Shown here piece after piece: positions 42,510 through 51,452 of a stretch of 64,000 bases of DNA. The stretch is taken from contig NZ_AQQZ01000003.1 in NCBI RefSeq assembly GCF_001205715.1, positions 372,001 to 436,000 of the forward strand, given 5' to 3'. Source of the stretch: Pseudaestuariivita atlantica. Lineage in GTDB: Bacteria > Pseudomonadota > Alphaproteobacteria > Rhodobacterales > Rhodobacteraceae. The notes under the pieces are model-generated. The model had not been told where the DNA came from, ran no database searches, and saw nothing but the letters and a program-made list of their open reading frames with translations. How positions within the stretch are numbered: the first letter of the stretch is position 1; each line of letters opens with the position of its first letter. A program made the translations under genes and the position numbers.

Positions 42510-44489
42510 ATGCCTCTCACCAGAATTTCCCCCATGTCCCGCCGCACGTTTATCGCGGGAGCAGCAGCCGGTTCGACCTTGATTGCACTGCATCCCTACT
42601 CCGTGACCGCTGCCAGCAACCAGGCCCACCTGCGGATCATGGAAACGACCGACCTGCACGTGCATGTCTTTCCCTACGACTATTACGCCGACCGCCCCCG
42701 CGACACGGTAGGGTTGAGCCGTACCGCGGCGATCATCGCCGATATCCGGGCTGAGGCGACCAACACGATGCTGGTCGACAACGGCGACTTCCTGCAGGGC
42801 AACCCGATGGGCGATTATATCGCCTATGAACGCGGCATGAAGGAGGGCGACAGCCACCCGATCATCACGGCGATGAACACCGTCGGATTCGACGCTGCCA
42901 CCATCGGCAATCACGAATTCAACTACGGGCTCGACTTCCTGATGAAATCCGCCGCCGGGGCGGATTTTCCCATCGTGCTGGCAAACGTGGCGACCGAAAC
43001 CGGCGCGACGCCCACGCAGGACAAGACGCTGTTCAAACCCTACGTGATCCTCGACCGGATGCTGACCGACGGCGCGGGCGAGACCCACGCGATCAAGGTC
43101 GGACTGATCGGGTTCACCCCGCCGCAGATCATGACATGGGACCGCCGCCATCTTGAAGGCAACGTGACGGCCCGCGACATCATCGCAACCGCGAAGGCCT
43201 ATATCCCCGAGATGAAAGAGGCCGGGGCCGACATCGTCATCGCCCTCAACCATTCGGGGATCGGATCCGCCCGCGCCACGGACGGGATGGAAAACGCCTC
43301 GGTCCCCCTGGCCGAGGTCGACGGCATCGACGCGATCATGACCGGGCATTCGCACCTCGTCTTTCCGTCCCCCGACTACGCCGATTTCGCCGGCGTCGAC
43401 GCGGGCGCAGGCACGATCCACGGCAAACCCGCGGTCATGGGCGGCTTCTGGGGCTCGCATCTGGGCGTGATCGACCTGATGCTTGAACGGGAAAGCGGCG
43501 CGTGGCGCGTCGTCTCCACCATGTCCGAGGCACGGCCGATCGCGAAACGGAACGAGGACCGCTCGATCACGCCGCTGGTCGAGGATGACGGCGCGGTGCT
43601 GGCCGCCGTCCAGCAGGACCATGACGAGACGCTGATCTACGTGCGCCGGGCCGTGGGCAAGACCACCGCGCCTCTGCATTCCTACTTCGCGCTGGTGGCC
43701 GACGACCCGTCGGTCCAGATCGTGTCCATCGCGCAGAAATGGTACCTGTCGGAATTGCTGAAGGGCACCGAGTATGCCGGTCTGCCGCTTCTCAGCGCCG
43801 CCGCGCCGTTCAAGGCCGGTGGCCGGGGCGGGCCGGAATACTACACCGACGTGGCCGCCGGCAGCGTGGCGATTAAGAACGTCGCGGACCTTTACCTGTA
43901 TCCCAACACGGTCCGCGCGGTGAAGGTGACGGGCGCGCAGCTGAAAGGCTGGCTCGAACGCTCGGCGGGCATGTTCAACCGCATCACCCCCGGTGAGGCG
44001 GACCAGCCGCTCCTGAACCCCTCTTTCCCGTCCTACAATTTCGACGTGATTGACGGGGTCACCTACCAGATCGACCTCAGCCAGCCCTCGCGCTTCGCGC
44101 CCAAGGGGGAAGAGATCAATCCCGGCGCGCAGCGGATCGTGAACCTCGCCTACGAGGGCACGCCGGTGACCGACGACATGGAATTCGTGATCGCCACCAA
44201 CAATTACCGCGCGTCAGGCGGCGGCGATTTCCCCGGCGCGATGGGGGACACGATCATCTTCGAGGCACCCGACACCAACCGCGACGTGATCGTGCGCTAC
44301 ATCGTCGAACAGGGCACCATCAACCCGACCGCCGATGCCAACTGGAGCTTTGCCCCGATGCCCGGCACCACGGTCCTGTTCGAAACCGGCCCGGCGGCGC
44401 GCGCCTACCTCAACGACGTGCAGGCGGTGAAGATCGAGGAGGCGGGCGACGGCGCGGACGGGTTCGCGCTCTTCCGCATCCACCTCTGA
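42510..44489 (+). CDS. 2',3'-cyclic-nucleotide 2'-phosphodiesterase/3'-nucleotidase (CpdB-like), Tat-exported
   Basis: A 659-residue periplasmic enzyme that releases nucleosides and phosphate from nucleotides. A Tat signal ([15 protein letters not shown]) begins it. The metallophosphatase domain has [32 protein letters not shown] and TGHSHLVF. The 5'-nucleotidase C-terminal domain (about 400-640) includes FNRITPGE and [13 protein letters not shown]. It probably supplies phosphorus or purines from outside. A hairpin lies downstream. Confidence 0.93.
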   Translation: MPLTRISPMSRRTFIAGAAAGSTLIALHPYSVTAASNQAHLRIMETTDLHVHVFPYDYYADRPRDTVGLSRTAAIIADIRAEATNTMLVDNGDFLQGNPMGDYIAYERGMKEGDSHPIITAMNTVGFDAATIGNHEFNYGLDFLMKSAAGADFPIVLANVATETGATPTQDKTLFKPYVILDRMLTDGAGETHAIKVGLIGFTPPQIMTWDRRHLEGNVTARDIIATAKAYIPEMKEAGADIVIALNHSGIGSARATDGMENASVPLAEVDGIDAIMTGHSHLVFPSPDYADFAGVDAGAGTIHGKPAVMGGFWGSHLGVIDLMLERESGAWRVVSTMSEARPIAKRNEDRSITPLVEDDGAVLAAVQQDHDETLIYVRRAVGKTTAPLHSYFALVADDPSVQIVSIAQKWYLSELLKGTEYAGLPLLSAAAPFKAGGRGGPEYYTDVAAGSVAIKNVADLYLYPNTVRAVKVTGAQLKGWLERSAGMFNRITPGEADQPLLNPSFPSYNFDVIDGVTYQIDLSQPSRFAPKGEEINPGAQRIVNLAYEGTPVTDDMEFVIATNNYRASGGGDFPGAMGDTIIFEAPDTNRDVIVRYIVEQGTINPTADANWSFAPMPGTTVLFETGPAARAYLNDVQAVKIEEAGDGADGFALFRIHL

Positions 44490-44529
44490 CCGCGCCGCCC
44501 CGTGACAGGATGACACAAACCGTGACGCC

Positions 44530-44552
44530 CCCCACGCTCGACAAGCGTGGGG
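44530..44552. terminator. GC hairpin after the nucleotidase
   Basis: A 9-bp perfect stem (CCCCACGCT / AGCGTGGGG) with a 5-base loop lies 41 bases after the CpdB-like stop. There is no T-run, so it is only a possible terminator or mRNA-stabilising hairpin. Confidence 0.5.
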
Positions 44553-44601
44553 CGGGCATGCTGTAACGCGCGCGACTATTCGGATCGAAGGTGGCTCTAT
44601 C

Positions 44602-44946
44602 GTGCGGTTTCTGGCGTTTCTCGTTCTCGTGGCGGCACTGGCCTCCGTCGTGGCCTATGTCACCAAGCCCGACGCGGCGGATGCCGAGGCGACACTGAAG
44701 GACCAGCTGCTGCTGGCGCTGGCCAAGGAAGAGCTGAAGGGCAAGAACCCCGCCGAACAGCTGGCGATCACCATCTGCCGCACCTCGCCCAACGAATGCT
44801 ACAACCTCGTCCGCCGCCAGATCGACAGCCGGTTCGAGGACAAGGGCCTCTACGTGCAGCTCGACCTCGCCGGGTTCGATCACAGCGCCACCTGCTACGG
44901 CGCGTTCACGCAGTTCTTCTGCCCCGGCGGGCTCGTGAAGGACTGA
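44602..44946 (+). CDS. small signal-anchored protein, possibly DUF4359
   Basis: A 114-residue protein with an N-terminal hydrophobic anchor/signal (about 1-19) and a small extracytoplasmic part containing four cysteines (ICRTSPNECYNLVRR, SATCYGAFTQFFCPGG), suggesting disulfides. GTG 44602 is the start. It resembles DUF4359 loosely. The HAD phosphatase follows with a 1-base gap, so they are co-transcribed. Function unknown. Confidence 0.7.
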   Translation: MRFLAFLVLVAALASVVAYVTKPDAADAEATLKDQLLLALAKEELKGKNPAEQLAITICRTSPNECYNLVRRQIDSRFEDKGLYVQLDLAGFDHSATCYGAFTQFFCPGGLVKD

Positions 44947-44947
44947 G

Positions 44948-45613
44948 ATGCCGCACGCGGGCATCATCTTCGACCTCGACGGCACACTGGTCGACAGCGA
45001 GCGCCACGCGCAGGAGGCCGGGATCCGGGCCTTCCGGTCGCTGGGCGTGCCCGCCGACATGGAGTTCATGCTGCGGCTGGTGGGCAAGGATTTCCAGTCC
45101 GGCATCAGGATCGTGCGCGACACGTTCGGGGAAATCGACTTCGCCGCGCTCGACGAGATGTGGCGCGCGGATTTCCACGCCAACCTTGACGATCTTGAAC
45201 CGAAACCGGGCGCCGTTGCCGCGCTGACCCATCTGCGCGACCGCGACATTCCCGTCGCCGTTGCGACCTCGTCGCGCACCGAAGGCGCGCGGATCAAGCT
45301 GGCCTCGACCGGGCTGGCCTCCCTCGTGGACCTGATCGTGTCGCGGGATGACGTGACACATGCCAAGCCGCATCCCGAACCCTACCTGACCGCCGCCGCG
45401 CGGCTCGGCTTCGAGGCCGCGACCTGCCTCGCGGTCGAGGATACGCCGACCGGTGTCGCCTCGGCGCTGGCCGCCGGATGCAGGGTTCTGCACGTGCCGG
45501 ACCTCCTGCCCGGAACCGGCAGCCCCGCCCACCATGTCGCGCCGGACCTCCTGTCAGGCCTCGCCGCGATGGGCGTCGACGGGTTGAAACCGGGCGGCGC
45601 AGGGGTTACATGA
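44948..45613 (+). CDS. HAD-superfamily phosphatase (beta-phosphoglucomutase/CbbY-like)
   Basis: A 221-residue HAD enzyme with all motifs: FDLDGTLVDSE, ATSSRTEGARI, KPHPEPYLTAA and VEDTPTGVASALAAGC. It dephosphorylates a small sugar or organic phosphate, substrate not told by sequence. It overlaps nothing but follows the small protein gene by one base, and the SRP RNA begins directly after its stop codon. Confidence 0.9.
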   Translation: MPHAGIIFDLDGTLVDSERHAQEAGIRAFRSLGVPADMEFMLRLVGKDFQSGIRIVRDTFGEIDFAALDEMWRADFHANLDDLEPKPGAVAALTHLRDRDIPVAVATSSRTEGARIKLASTGLASLVDLIVSRDDVTHAKPHPEPYLTAAARLGFEAATCLAVEDTPTGVASALAAGCRVLHVPDLLPGTGSPAHHVAPDLLSGLAAMGVDGLKPGGAGVT

Positions 45614-45718
45614 GGGGTTGAGAGGTTGGCGCGGGCAAGTGCCTCGCCAACCTGGTCAGGACCGGAAGGTAGCAGCCACAACGAGCCCCACTTGGGTCGA
45701 TGTCCAGCCTCTCACCAA
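45614..45718 (+). ncRNA. ffs: signal recognition particle 4.5S RNA
   Basis: About 105 bases folding into one long hairpin. The 5' end GGTTGAGAGGTTGG pairs with CCAGCCTCTCACC at the 3' end. The conserved domain IV motif is seen in GGTCAGGACCGGAAGGTAGCAGCC, matching the Ffh-binding GGTAA-type loop region and the asymmetric bulge. It binds Ffh to target membrane proteins. Exact ends are uncertain by a few bases. An intrinsic terminator follows. Confidence 0.92.
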
Positions 45719-45720
45719 CA

Positions 45721-45750
45721 ACGCCGCCCCACGGGGCGGCGTTTTGCGTT
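45721..45750 (+). terminator. intrinsic terminator after ffs
   Basis: A perfect GC stem (ACGCCGCCCC / GGGGCGGCGT) followed by TTTTGCGTTT, immediately after the SRP RNA. This is a convincing Rho-independent terminator on the plus strand. Confidence 0.9.
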
Positions 45751-45752
45751 TC

Positions 45753-46643
45753 TCAGGTATCGAAAACGGGGCCGACGATATCGGGCCACGCGGCGCGGGA
45801 CGGCTTGGCGAAGGCCCCGATATGCCCGATCCGCGACAGCCCGTAGGAGGCCGGGTGCAGCACCGCCTGCGACTTGCGCGCTTCGGGGTAGAACTGCATC
45901 AGCCGCCAGACCGCCGCGGGCGGCACCATCGGGTCATCGGCGACCGCCACGATCCGCGCCTGCCCGTCGAACGCCGTCCAGTCGGGATAAGGCACCGCGC
46001 CGCCGGCATCCACCGTCACACCGCCATGCGTGACGCACCAGCGCCGCCACTGGCGGTAGACACCCAGCGGCACGTCGGCCCCAAGACGCAAGGCGCGACC
46101 GGGCAGGTAGCCGCGCATGGTCGCAATCGCGCGCACGGTGCGCGACCACAGGAACCGCGCGGCGGGCCTGTACCACCACGGGTGGTCGTCAAGGTGCACC
46201 GGGCCGCTCGCCACCGTGATCAGCCCGGCGATCCGTCCCTGCCCCCGCTGGAACGGCAGCATGAAACCGCCCAGCGAATGCCCGATCACCCACAAAGGCA
46301 GGTCCGGGAACATCGCCGCCGCGCAATCCCGCGCGGCCTGCTGATCGTGCACGCCCCAATCGGTCATCGTCGCCTTGGATACGCTCATCGGGTGCCGCGC
46401 GGAGTCGCCGAAATCGCGGTAATCATAGGTGAGAACCGCCACGCCCTTGTCCTCGGCCAGCCATGTCGCGAAGGCGCGGTAATACCGCTGCGGCACGCCC
46501 GTTGCGGAGTTCATCACGACGATGGCGCGCGGTGCCCCACGCGGCACGAACAGCGTGCCAGCCAGCACCGCCTCACCGGACCTTATCTTCAACGGACCGG
46601 CCGGGTGTACCTGGATGCCGGGGATCTCTTGCTGCAGCGCCAT
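45753..46643 (-). CDS. alpha/beta hydrolase (serine aminopeptidase-type) under TetR control
   Basis: A 296-residue hydrolase with GHSLGGFML as nucleophile elbow and a C-terminal His region (GHIGAF). Sequences such as RYYRAFATWLAEDKGVAVLTYDYRDFGDSARHP mark the YheT/serine-aminopeptidase-type group. It is divergent from a TetR gene with two identical palindromes between them, so it is probably induced by the TetR ligand. Confidence 0.87.
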   Translation of the reverse strand: MALQQEIPGIQVHPAGPLKIRSGEAVLAGTLFVPRGAPRAIVVMNSATGVPQRYYRAFATWLAEDKGVAVLTYDYRDFGDSARHPMSVSKATMTDWGVHDQQAARDCAAAMFPDLPLWVIGHSLGGFMLPFQRGQGRIAGLITVASGPVHLDDHPWWYRPAARFLWSRTVRAIATMRGYLPGRALRLGADVPLGVYRQWRRWCVTHGGVTVDAGGAVPYPDWTAFDGQARIVAVADDPMVPPAAVWRLMQFYPEARKSQAVLHPASYGLSRIGHIGAFAKPSRAAWPDIVGPVFDT

Positions 46644-46656
46644 GGCGAACCTCTCC

Positions 46657-46672
46657 TAGACCGATCGGTCTA
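46657..46672. promoter_or_regulatory. TetR operator 1 (perfect 16-bp palindrome)
   Basis: TAGACCGATCGGTCTA is perfectly palindromic and lies 13 bases from the hydrolase start. A second near-identical site follows 10 bases away. The pair lies between the hydrolase and TetR genes, as expected for autoregulated TetR control. Confidence 0.85.
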
Positions 46673-46682
46673 ATCGCGAAAC

Positions 46683-46698
46683 TAGACCGATCGGTCCA
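46683..46698. promoter_or_regulatory. TetR operator 2
   Basis: TAGACCGATCGGTCCA differs from operator 1 in one base. It lies 21 bases before the TetR start codon used here (46720). Confidence 0.85.
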
Positions 46699-46719
46699 GA
46701 CATGTCAAAAGGAATCTGG

Positions 46720-47286
46720 ATGACCGACACGACCCGCGAGAAACTGATCGAAAACGCCGCGCTCCTGTTCCAGGAACGCGGGTTTCACGGCGTGGGCGTC
46801 GCCGATATCCTTAAGAAAGCAGGCGTGCCCAAGGGCTCGCTTTACCACCATTTCCGCAATGGCAAGGCCGACCTTGCCGTTGCCGCCGCGGAATGGACCT
46901 CGGGCCACATGATGCGGATCATCGACGATGCGTTCGGTCCGGCGCAGGATTTCGACCACGGCATGGCGACGCTCTGCCACAAGCTGGCCAAGCTGTTCGA
47001 CATCCAGCCCGCGTGGCGCGCCTGTCCCATCGCATCGAGCCTGTTCGACGGCCCCGAAAACCAGCCGTTCCGCATCAAGAGCGCGGAAATCTTTGACCGG
47101 TGGTCTCACCTCATCGCGTCCCACGCCATCCGCCTCGGCATCCCCGCGCCAGAGGCAGAGGCGCGCGGCCGCATGGCCTTCATCGCCATACAGGGCGCGT
47201 GGACGCTGGCCCACGCGCAGGGCACTTCCGACGTGTTGCGTCAGTTGCCCGCGCTGATGGCCCCGGCGAGCGCCCAGTCCAGCTGA
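46720..47286 (+). CDS. TetR-family transcriptional regulator
   Basis: A 188-residue regulator. The helix-turn-helix is TREKLIENAALLFQERGFHGVGVADILKKAGVPKGSLYHHFRNGKADLAVAA, typical of the TetR/YxaF-like group. ATG 46720 has a good AAGGAA ribosome-binding site; an in-frame ATG at 46702 would add six residues. It probably represses the divergent hydrolase and itself through the twin palindromes. Its 3' end overlaps the convergent phosphatase by 46 bases. Confidence 0.92.
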   Translation: MTDTTREKLIENAALLFQERGFHGVGVADILKKAGVPKGSLYHHFRNGKADLAVAAAEWTSGHMMRIIDDAFGPAQDFDHGMATLCHKLAKLFDIQPAWRACPIASSLFDGPENQPFRIKSAEIFDRWSHLIASHAIRLGIPAPEAEARGRMAFIAIQGAWTLAHAQGTSDVLRQLPALMAPASAQSS

Positions 47287-47744
47287 TCCTGCGTCTCGAC
47301 CGCGCAGGGCCGCGCGTCGCGCAGGCGCAGCAGGGCGGCGGGCCCGTCCTCGCCCCTTTCGACCATCAGGCGCAGCGCCGCCATGCCCGACCGCCCGCAC
47401 CCGCCGAAACAGTGGATCAGGACGCGCCCGCCACCATCCAGCACCCCGTGCGCGCGGTGCGAGACGGCGTCCCAGCCGCTTTCACCGCGCGGCGCACCGA
47501 AATCGGGCACCGGCATGCCCGCCCATGCGATCCCGGCCTCCGACAGGTCGGCATCCATCCGCGCCGCCCCGCGGGAGGCCATTTCCGGCGCGGTCGTCAT
47601 GCTGATGACAAGCGCAGGCGACCAGTCGCGGATGCAGGCAAGGTCGGCGGCATAATCCCCGAACCGCCCCGGCAGCGGCGACAGGGCAATCGCCCCCTCG
47701 CCCATGCCGACCGGGTAGAGCGCGAAACCGGCGCTGCCGCTCAC
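47241..47744 (-). CDS. dual-specificity/protein tyrosine phosphatase-like protein
   Basis: A 167-residue phosphatase with the signature HCFGGCGRSG (C112, R118) and a general-acid region at MPVPDFGAP (D81). GTG 47744 gives a 4-nt overlap with the upstream peptidase stop. It may act on phosphotyrosine or on small phosphates such as ADP-ribose-linked ones (DSP-like enzymes are varied). Its 3' end converges with and overlaps the TetR gene. Confidence 0.85.
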   Translation of the reverse strand: MSGSAGFALYPVGMGEGAIALSPLPGRFGDYAADLACIRDWSPALVISMTTAPEMASRGAARMDADLSEAGIAWAGMPVPDFGAPRGESGWDAVSHRAHGVLDGGGRVLIHCFGGCGRSGMAALRLMVERGEDGPAALLRLRDARPCAVETQDQLDWALAGAISAGN

Positions 47745-48589
47745 AGGCGATCTGCGCGGAACGTGTCGCAATCGGCGATCTTGCCCGAGCGATAGCCCAC
47801 CTGGAACCAGCGCGAGCGCTGCTCGGAAGTGCCGTGGGTGAAGGTATGCGGTTGCGGCACCCGGCCCGCGCGCTTTTGCAGGTAATCGTCGCCGATCTTC
47901 CTCGCGGCATTCACCGCCTCGTCGATATCGCCGGGTTCCAGCAGGCCCTTGACCGACCGCGCCCAGACGCCGGACAGGCAATCGGCCTGCAATTCCAGCC
48001 GCACGGTCGCGGCATTGGCCTCGCGCTGGCTGACGCGCTGCCGGTAGGCGTTGACCTCGCCAAGGATGCCCAGCTCGTTCTGGACGTGATGCGCCACTTC
48101 GTGCGCGATCACGTAGGCCGCCGCGAAATCGCCCTTGGCGCCCAGCTGACGGGACATGGTGGTGAAGAAATCGGTGTCCAGATACGCCTTTTCATCCGCC
48201 GGGCAGTAGAACGGCCCGGTCGCGCCCGAGGCGCTGCCGCAGGGCGATCGGGTCACCCCGGAATACAGCACCAGTCGCGGCGGTTCGTAGTCGCGCCGCA
48301 CCTGCGCCGGGAATATCGCGGCCCACACGTCCTCGGTCGTGGCCAGAACGCGCGAGGTGAATTCAGCCGCGCGCTGTTCCTCGGCGCTGATCTCTCGCGG
48401 GGCGCTTTGCTCGACCGGGCGGGTGCCGTCTCCCTCAAGCAGGGGCGACACGTCCACGCCCGTGAAATAGCCGATGGCCAGCACCAGCAGCACGCCCACG
48501 ACGCCAAGGCCGCCCGCCTTGCCGCCCGCGCTGGCGCGTCCGCGGCGGTCCTCGATGTTGCGGCTGCTCCGCACGCCTCTCAATCGCAT
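47741..48589 (-). CDS. neutral zinc metallopeptidase (YpfJ/KPN_02809 family)
   Basis: A 282-residue membrane-anchored protein. A single hydrophobic segment (about 26-45) precedes the periplasmic peptidase domain with IAHEVAHHVQN (zinc ligands H163 and H167) and ELQADCLSGVWA. The cysteine-containing FYCPADEKAYLD stretch is characteristic of this family. Physiological role unknown. It is first in a two-gene operon with the phosphatase. Confidence 0.92.
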   Translation of the reverse strand: MRLRGVRSSRNIEDRRGRASAGGKAGGLGVVGVLLVLAIGYFTGVDVSPLLEGDGTRPVEQSAPREISAEEQRAAEFTSRVLATTEDVWAAIFPAQVRRDYEPPRLVLYSGVTRSPCGSASGATGPFYCPADEKAYLDTDFFTTMSRQLGAKGDFAAAYVIAHEVAHHVQNELGILGEVNAYRQRVSQREANAATVRLELQADCLSGVWARSVKGLLEPGDIDEAVNAARKIGDDYLQKRAGRVPQPHTFTHGTSEQRSRWFQVGYRSGKIADCDTFRADRL

Positions 48590-48717
48590 GGCCTGTCTCC
48601 CTCTTTGCCTGCCATCTTAACCACTTCGCGGCGGGAATCGATCCTTGCATACGCGATGAGTCCGCATCGGCGAAGCCGTGGTTGGCCTTTGCCGCGCCGA
48701 AGGCTAGGGTCGCCGGC

Positions 48718-49095
48718 ATGGCCGATCCGGACAAAGACAGCTCACAAGACATGGCCGCCGAACGTACGGACTGGGCCGAGGACCGGACCGTGCTGGCCAA
48801 CGAACGCACCTTCGCGGGCTGGATGCGGACGGGCGCGGCCTTTACCGGCATCGCCATCGGGCTCAAGGCCGTGTTCGGCGAGGCCGATCCCACGTGGATC
48901 GCCAAGGCCGCGGCGACCGCCTTCCTGCTGATCGCCATCGGCGTGTTCTGGACGGCCTACCGCGCGGCCTGTGCCACCCAGCGCCGGCTTGACGCGCAAA
49001 GCGCCGAGCCGCAATCACGCCGCGCCTACCTTGTCATCGCCTCGACGCTATCGCTGGCAACGCTGGCCATCGGCGTCATCCTGTGGTCTCTGTAA
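48718..49095 (+). CDS. DUF202 (YidH-like) membrane protein
   Basis: A 125-residue inner-membrane protein with a soluble N-terminus (MADPDKDSSQDMAAERTDWAEDRTVLANERTFAGWMRTG) and three hydrophobic helices. The DRTxLANERTFAGW signature is diagnostic of DUF202/YidH. Function unknown. ATG 48718 is chosen over an upstream in-frame ATG at 48682. Confidence 0.9.
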   Translation: MADPDKDSSQDMAAERTDWAEDRTVLANERTFAGWMRTGAAFTGIAIGLKAVFGEADPTWIAKAAATAFLLIAIGVFWTAYRAACATQRRLDAQSAEPQSRRAYLVIASTLSLATLAIGVILWSL

Positions 49096-49169
49096 CCGCG
49101 CTTGCCGCGGCGCTGCGCCGTTGTTAGCCTCCGCCCCCGGTCCACCCTGCACGCAACGCGAGTCCCGTC

Positions 49170-50924
49170 ATGTCCGATACCGCCTACCAGGTCCTCGCGC
49201 GGAAATACCGCCCCGAAACCTTCGCCGATCTCGTCGGGCAGGACGCAATGGTGCGCACGCTGAAAAACGCGTTCGAGGCGGACCGCATCGCGCAGGCCTT
49301 CATCATGACGGGCATCCGCGGGACAGGGAAGACGACGACCGCCCGGATCATCGCCAAGGGCATGAACTGTATCGGGCCGGACGGTAACGGTGGCCCGACG
49401 ACCGAACCCTGTGGTGAGTGCGAACATTGCGTGGCGATCATGGAAGGCCGCCATGTCGACGTGATGGAGATGGACGCGGCCTCCCGCACCGGCGTGAACG
49501 ACATCCGCGAAATCATCGACAGCGTGGCCTATCGCGCGGCCTCCGCCCGCTACAAGATCTACATCATCGACGAAGTGCACATGCTGTCGACAAGCGCCTT
49601 CAACGCGCTTTTGAAGACGCTGGAAGAGCCGCCCAGCCACGTGAAGTTCATCTTCGCCACGACCGAGATCCGCAAGGTCCCGGTCACCGTCCTGTCGCGC
49701 TGCCAGCGGTTCGACCTGCGCCGGATCGAACCCGAGGACATGATCGCGCTGCTGCGCCGGATCGCCACCGCCGAAGGGGCGGAGATCGCGGATGACGCGC
49801 TCGCCCTCATCACCCGCGCCGCCGAAGGCTCGGCCCGCGATGCGACCTCGCTTCTCGACCAGGCGATCAGCCACGGCGCCGGAGAAACCACCGCCGACCA
49901 GGTGCGCGCCATGCTGGGCCTTGCCGATCGCGGGCGCGTGCTGGACCTGTTCGACCGGATCATGCGCGGCGACGCGGCGGGCGCCCTGACCGAACTGGGC
50001 GCGCAATATGCCGACGGGGCCGACCCGATGGCCGTGTTGCGCGACCTGGCCGAGGTGGCGCACTGGATCAGCGTGGTGAAGATCACGCCCGATGCGGGCG
50101 ACGACCCCACGATCAGCCCCGACGAACGCGCCCGCGGTCAGGCCATGGCCGAAGCCCTGCCGATCCGCGTCCTCAGCCGGACGTGGCAGATGTTGTTGAA
50201 AGCGCTGGAAGAAGTCGCCGCCGCGCCGAACGCCATGATGGCGGCGGAAATGGCGATCATCCGCCTCACCCATGTCGCCGACCTGCCCGCGCCCGAGGAC
50301 CTCGTGCGCAAACTGCAATCCTCGCCGCCCACGGGCCCCTCGTCGGGCCCTGCCGTGCCCGCCTCGGGCGGTGCCGGCCCGGCCGCGCGCGCACCAGATG
50401 CAACCGCCGCGCCGACCCGCGCCAGCGTCGACATGGGCGCAGGCCCTCGCGCCTCGGCCCTGCCCGCAACGGACGCGGCCGAGGCCCTCGCCCGCTACCC
50501 CACCTTCGACCACGTCGTCGACCTGATCCGCGCGCACCGCGACGTCCGCCTGCTGGTCGAGGTCGAAACCGGCGTCAAGCTCGCCGCCTACCAACCCGGC
50601 CGGATCGAGTTCGAGCCCGGACCGCAGGCTCCCCGCGACCTTGCCCAGCGCCTGGGCGCGCGCCTGCAGGCATGGACCGGCAACCGCTGGGCGGTGACCG
50701 TGGTCAACGACGGCGGCGCGGCCACGATCGCCGAAACCCGCGATGCCGCTGAACAGGCGCTCAAGGACGAAGCCGCCGCGCACCCGATGGTGCAGGCCGT
50801 CCTTGCCACCTTCCCCAAGGCGCGCATTGCAACGATCCGCACCGCCGCCGAACTCGCGACCGAGGCCGAAACCGAAAGCCTCGCCGAAGTCGAAGACGAA
50901 TGGGACCCGTTCGAGGACGAGTGA
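49170..50924 (+). CDS. dnaX: DNA polymerase III subunit gamma/tau
   Basis: A 584-residue clamp-loader ATPase. It has YQVLARKYRPETF at the N-terminus, Walker A GIRGTGKTT (48-56), zinc cysteines in CGECEHC (C81, C84, C87), the DExH-type IIDEVHML and the SRC-type LSRCQRFDLRR. A Pro/Ala-rich linker (about 385-435) precedes the tau C-terminal domains that bind DnaB and polymerase. It is first in the dnaX-ybaB-TraB-recR block. Confidence 0.96.
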   Translation: MSDTAYQVLARKYRPETFADLVGQDAMVRTLKNAFEADRIAQAFIMTGIRGTGKTTTARIIAKGMNCIGPDGNGGPTTEPCGECEHCVAIMEGRHVDVMEMDAASRTGVNDIREIIDSVAYRAASARYKIYIIDEVHMLSTSAFNALLKTLEEPPSHVKFIFATTEIRKVPVTVLSRCQRFDLRRIEPEDMIALLRRIATAEGAEIADDALALITRAAEGSARDATSLLDQAISHGAGETTADQVRAMLGLADRGRVLDLFDRIMRGDAAGALTELGAQYADGADPMAVLRDLAEVAHWISVVKITPDAGDDPTISPDERARGQAMAEALPIRVLSRTWQMLLKALEEVAAAPNAMMAAEMAIIRLTHVADLPAPEDLVRKLQSSPPTGPSSGPAVPASGGAGPAARAPDATAAPTRASVDMGAGPRASALPATDAAEALARYPTFDHVVDLIRAHRDVRLLVEVETGVKLAAYQPGRIEFEPGPQAPRDLAQRLGARLQAWTGNRWAVTVVNDGGAATIAETRDAAEQALKDEAAAHPMVQAVLATFPKARIATIRTAAELATEAETESLAEVEDEWDPFEDE

Positions 50925-51102
50925 TGCCGCGCCCCGCCTTGACGAAGTGACGCCAGTCACATGGGCCGCCAACGACGCGGCACATGCGACCTTCGCCGCC
51001 AGCGGCCTCGCCAATACCCGCCTGTGATACGCCAAACGCTTGTGAGCGGCCCCCGCGCGTCGTATCTCTGATACCAACGGATACCTTTCGGGAGACGAGC
51101 AG

Positions 51103-51447
51103 ATGTTCAAGGGACTGGGCCAGATGGGCGACATGGCCAAGATGATGAAGGCCGCGCAGGAAATGCAGCAGAAAATGGCCCAGCTGCAGGACGACATGCA
51201 CAACATGATGGTCGAAGGCCAGTCCGGCGCGGGCCTCGTCAAGGCGACCTGCACCGCCAAGGGCGAACTGAAGGGCCTCGACATCGACCCGTCGATCTTC
51301 AACGGCGATGACAAGGAAGTTGTCGAGGACCTGATCCTCGCCGCGATCAAGGACGCCCAGCAGAAGGCTTCCGAAAAGGCGCAGGAAGAAATGTCGAAGC
51401 TGACCGAAGGCATGGGCCTGCCCGCCGACATGAAGCTGCCGTTCTAG
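51103..51447 (+). CDS. YbaB/EbfC nucleoid-associated protein
   Basis: A 114-residue DNA-binding protein with the [29 protein letters not shown] helix and the [23 protein letters not shown] strand pattern of the family. It shapes nucleoid structure and is usually encoded between dnaX and recR, as here except that a TraB/GumN gene intervenes. Confidence 0.95.
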   Translation: MFKGLGQMGDMAKMMKAAQEMQQKMAQLQDDMHNMMVEGQSGAGLVKATCTAKGELKGLDIDPSIFNGDDKEVVEDLILAAIKDAQQKASEKAQEEMSKLTEGMGLPADMKLPF

Positions 51448-51452
51448 GCGCG

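Noticed and set aside
44530-44552. Strong terminator after the nucleotidase gene
   Set aside because: The stem is perfect but no T-run follows, so it is listed only as a possible hairpin.
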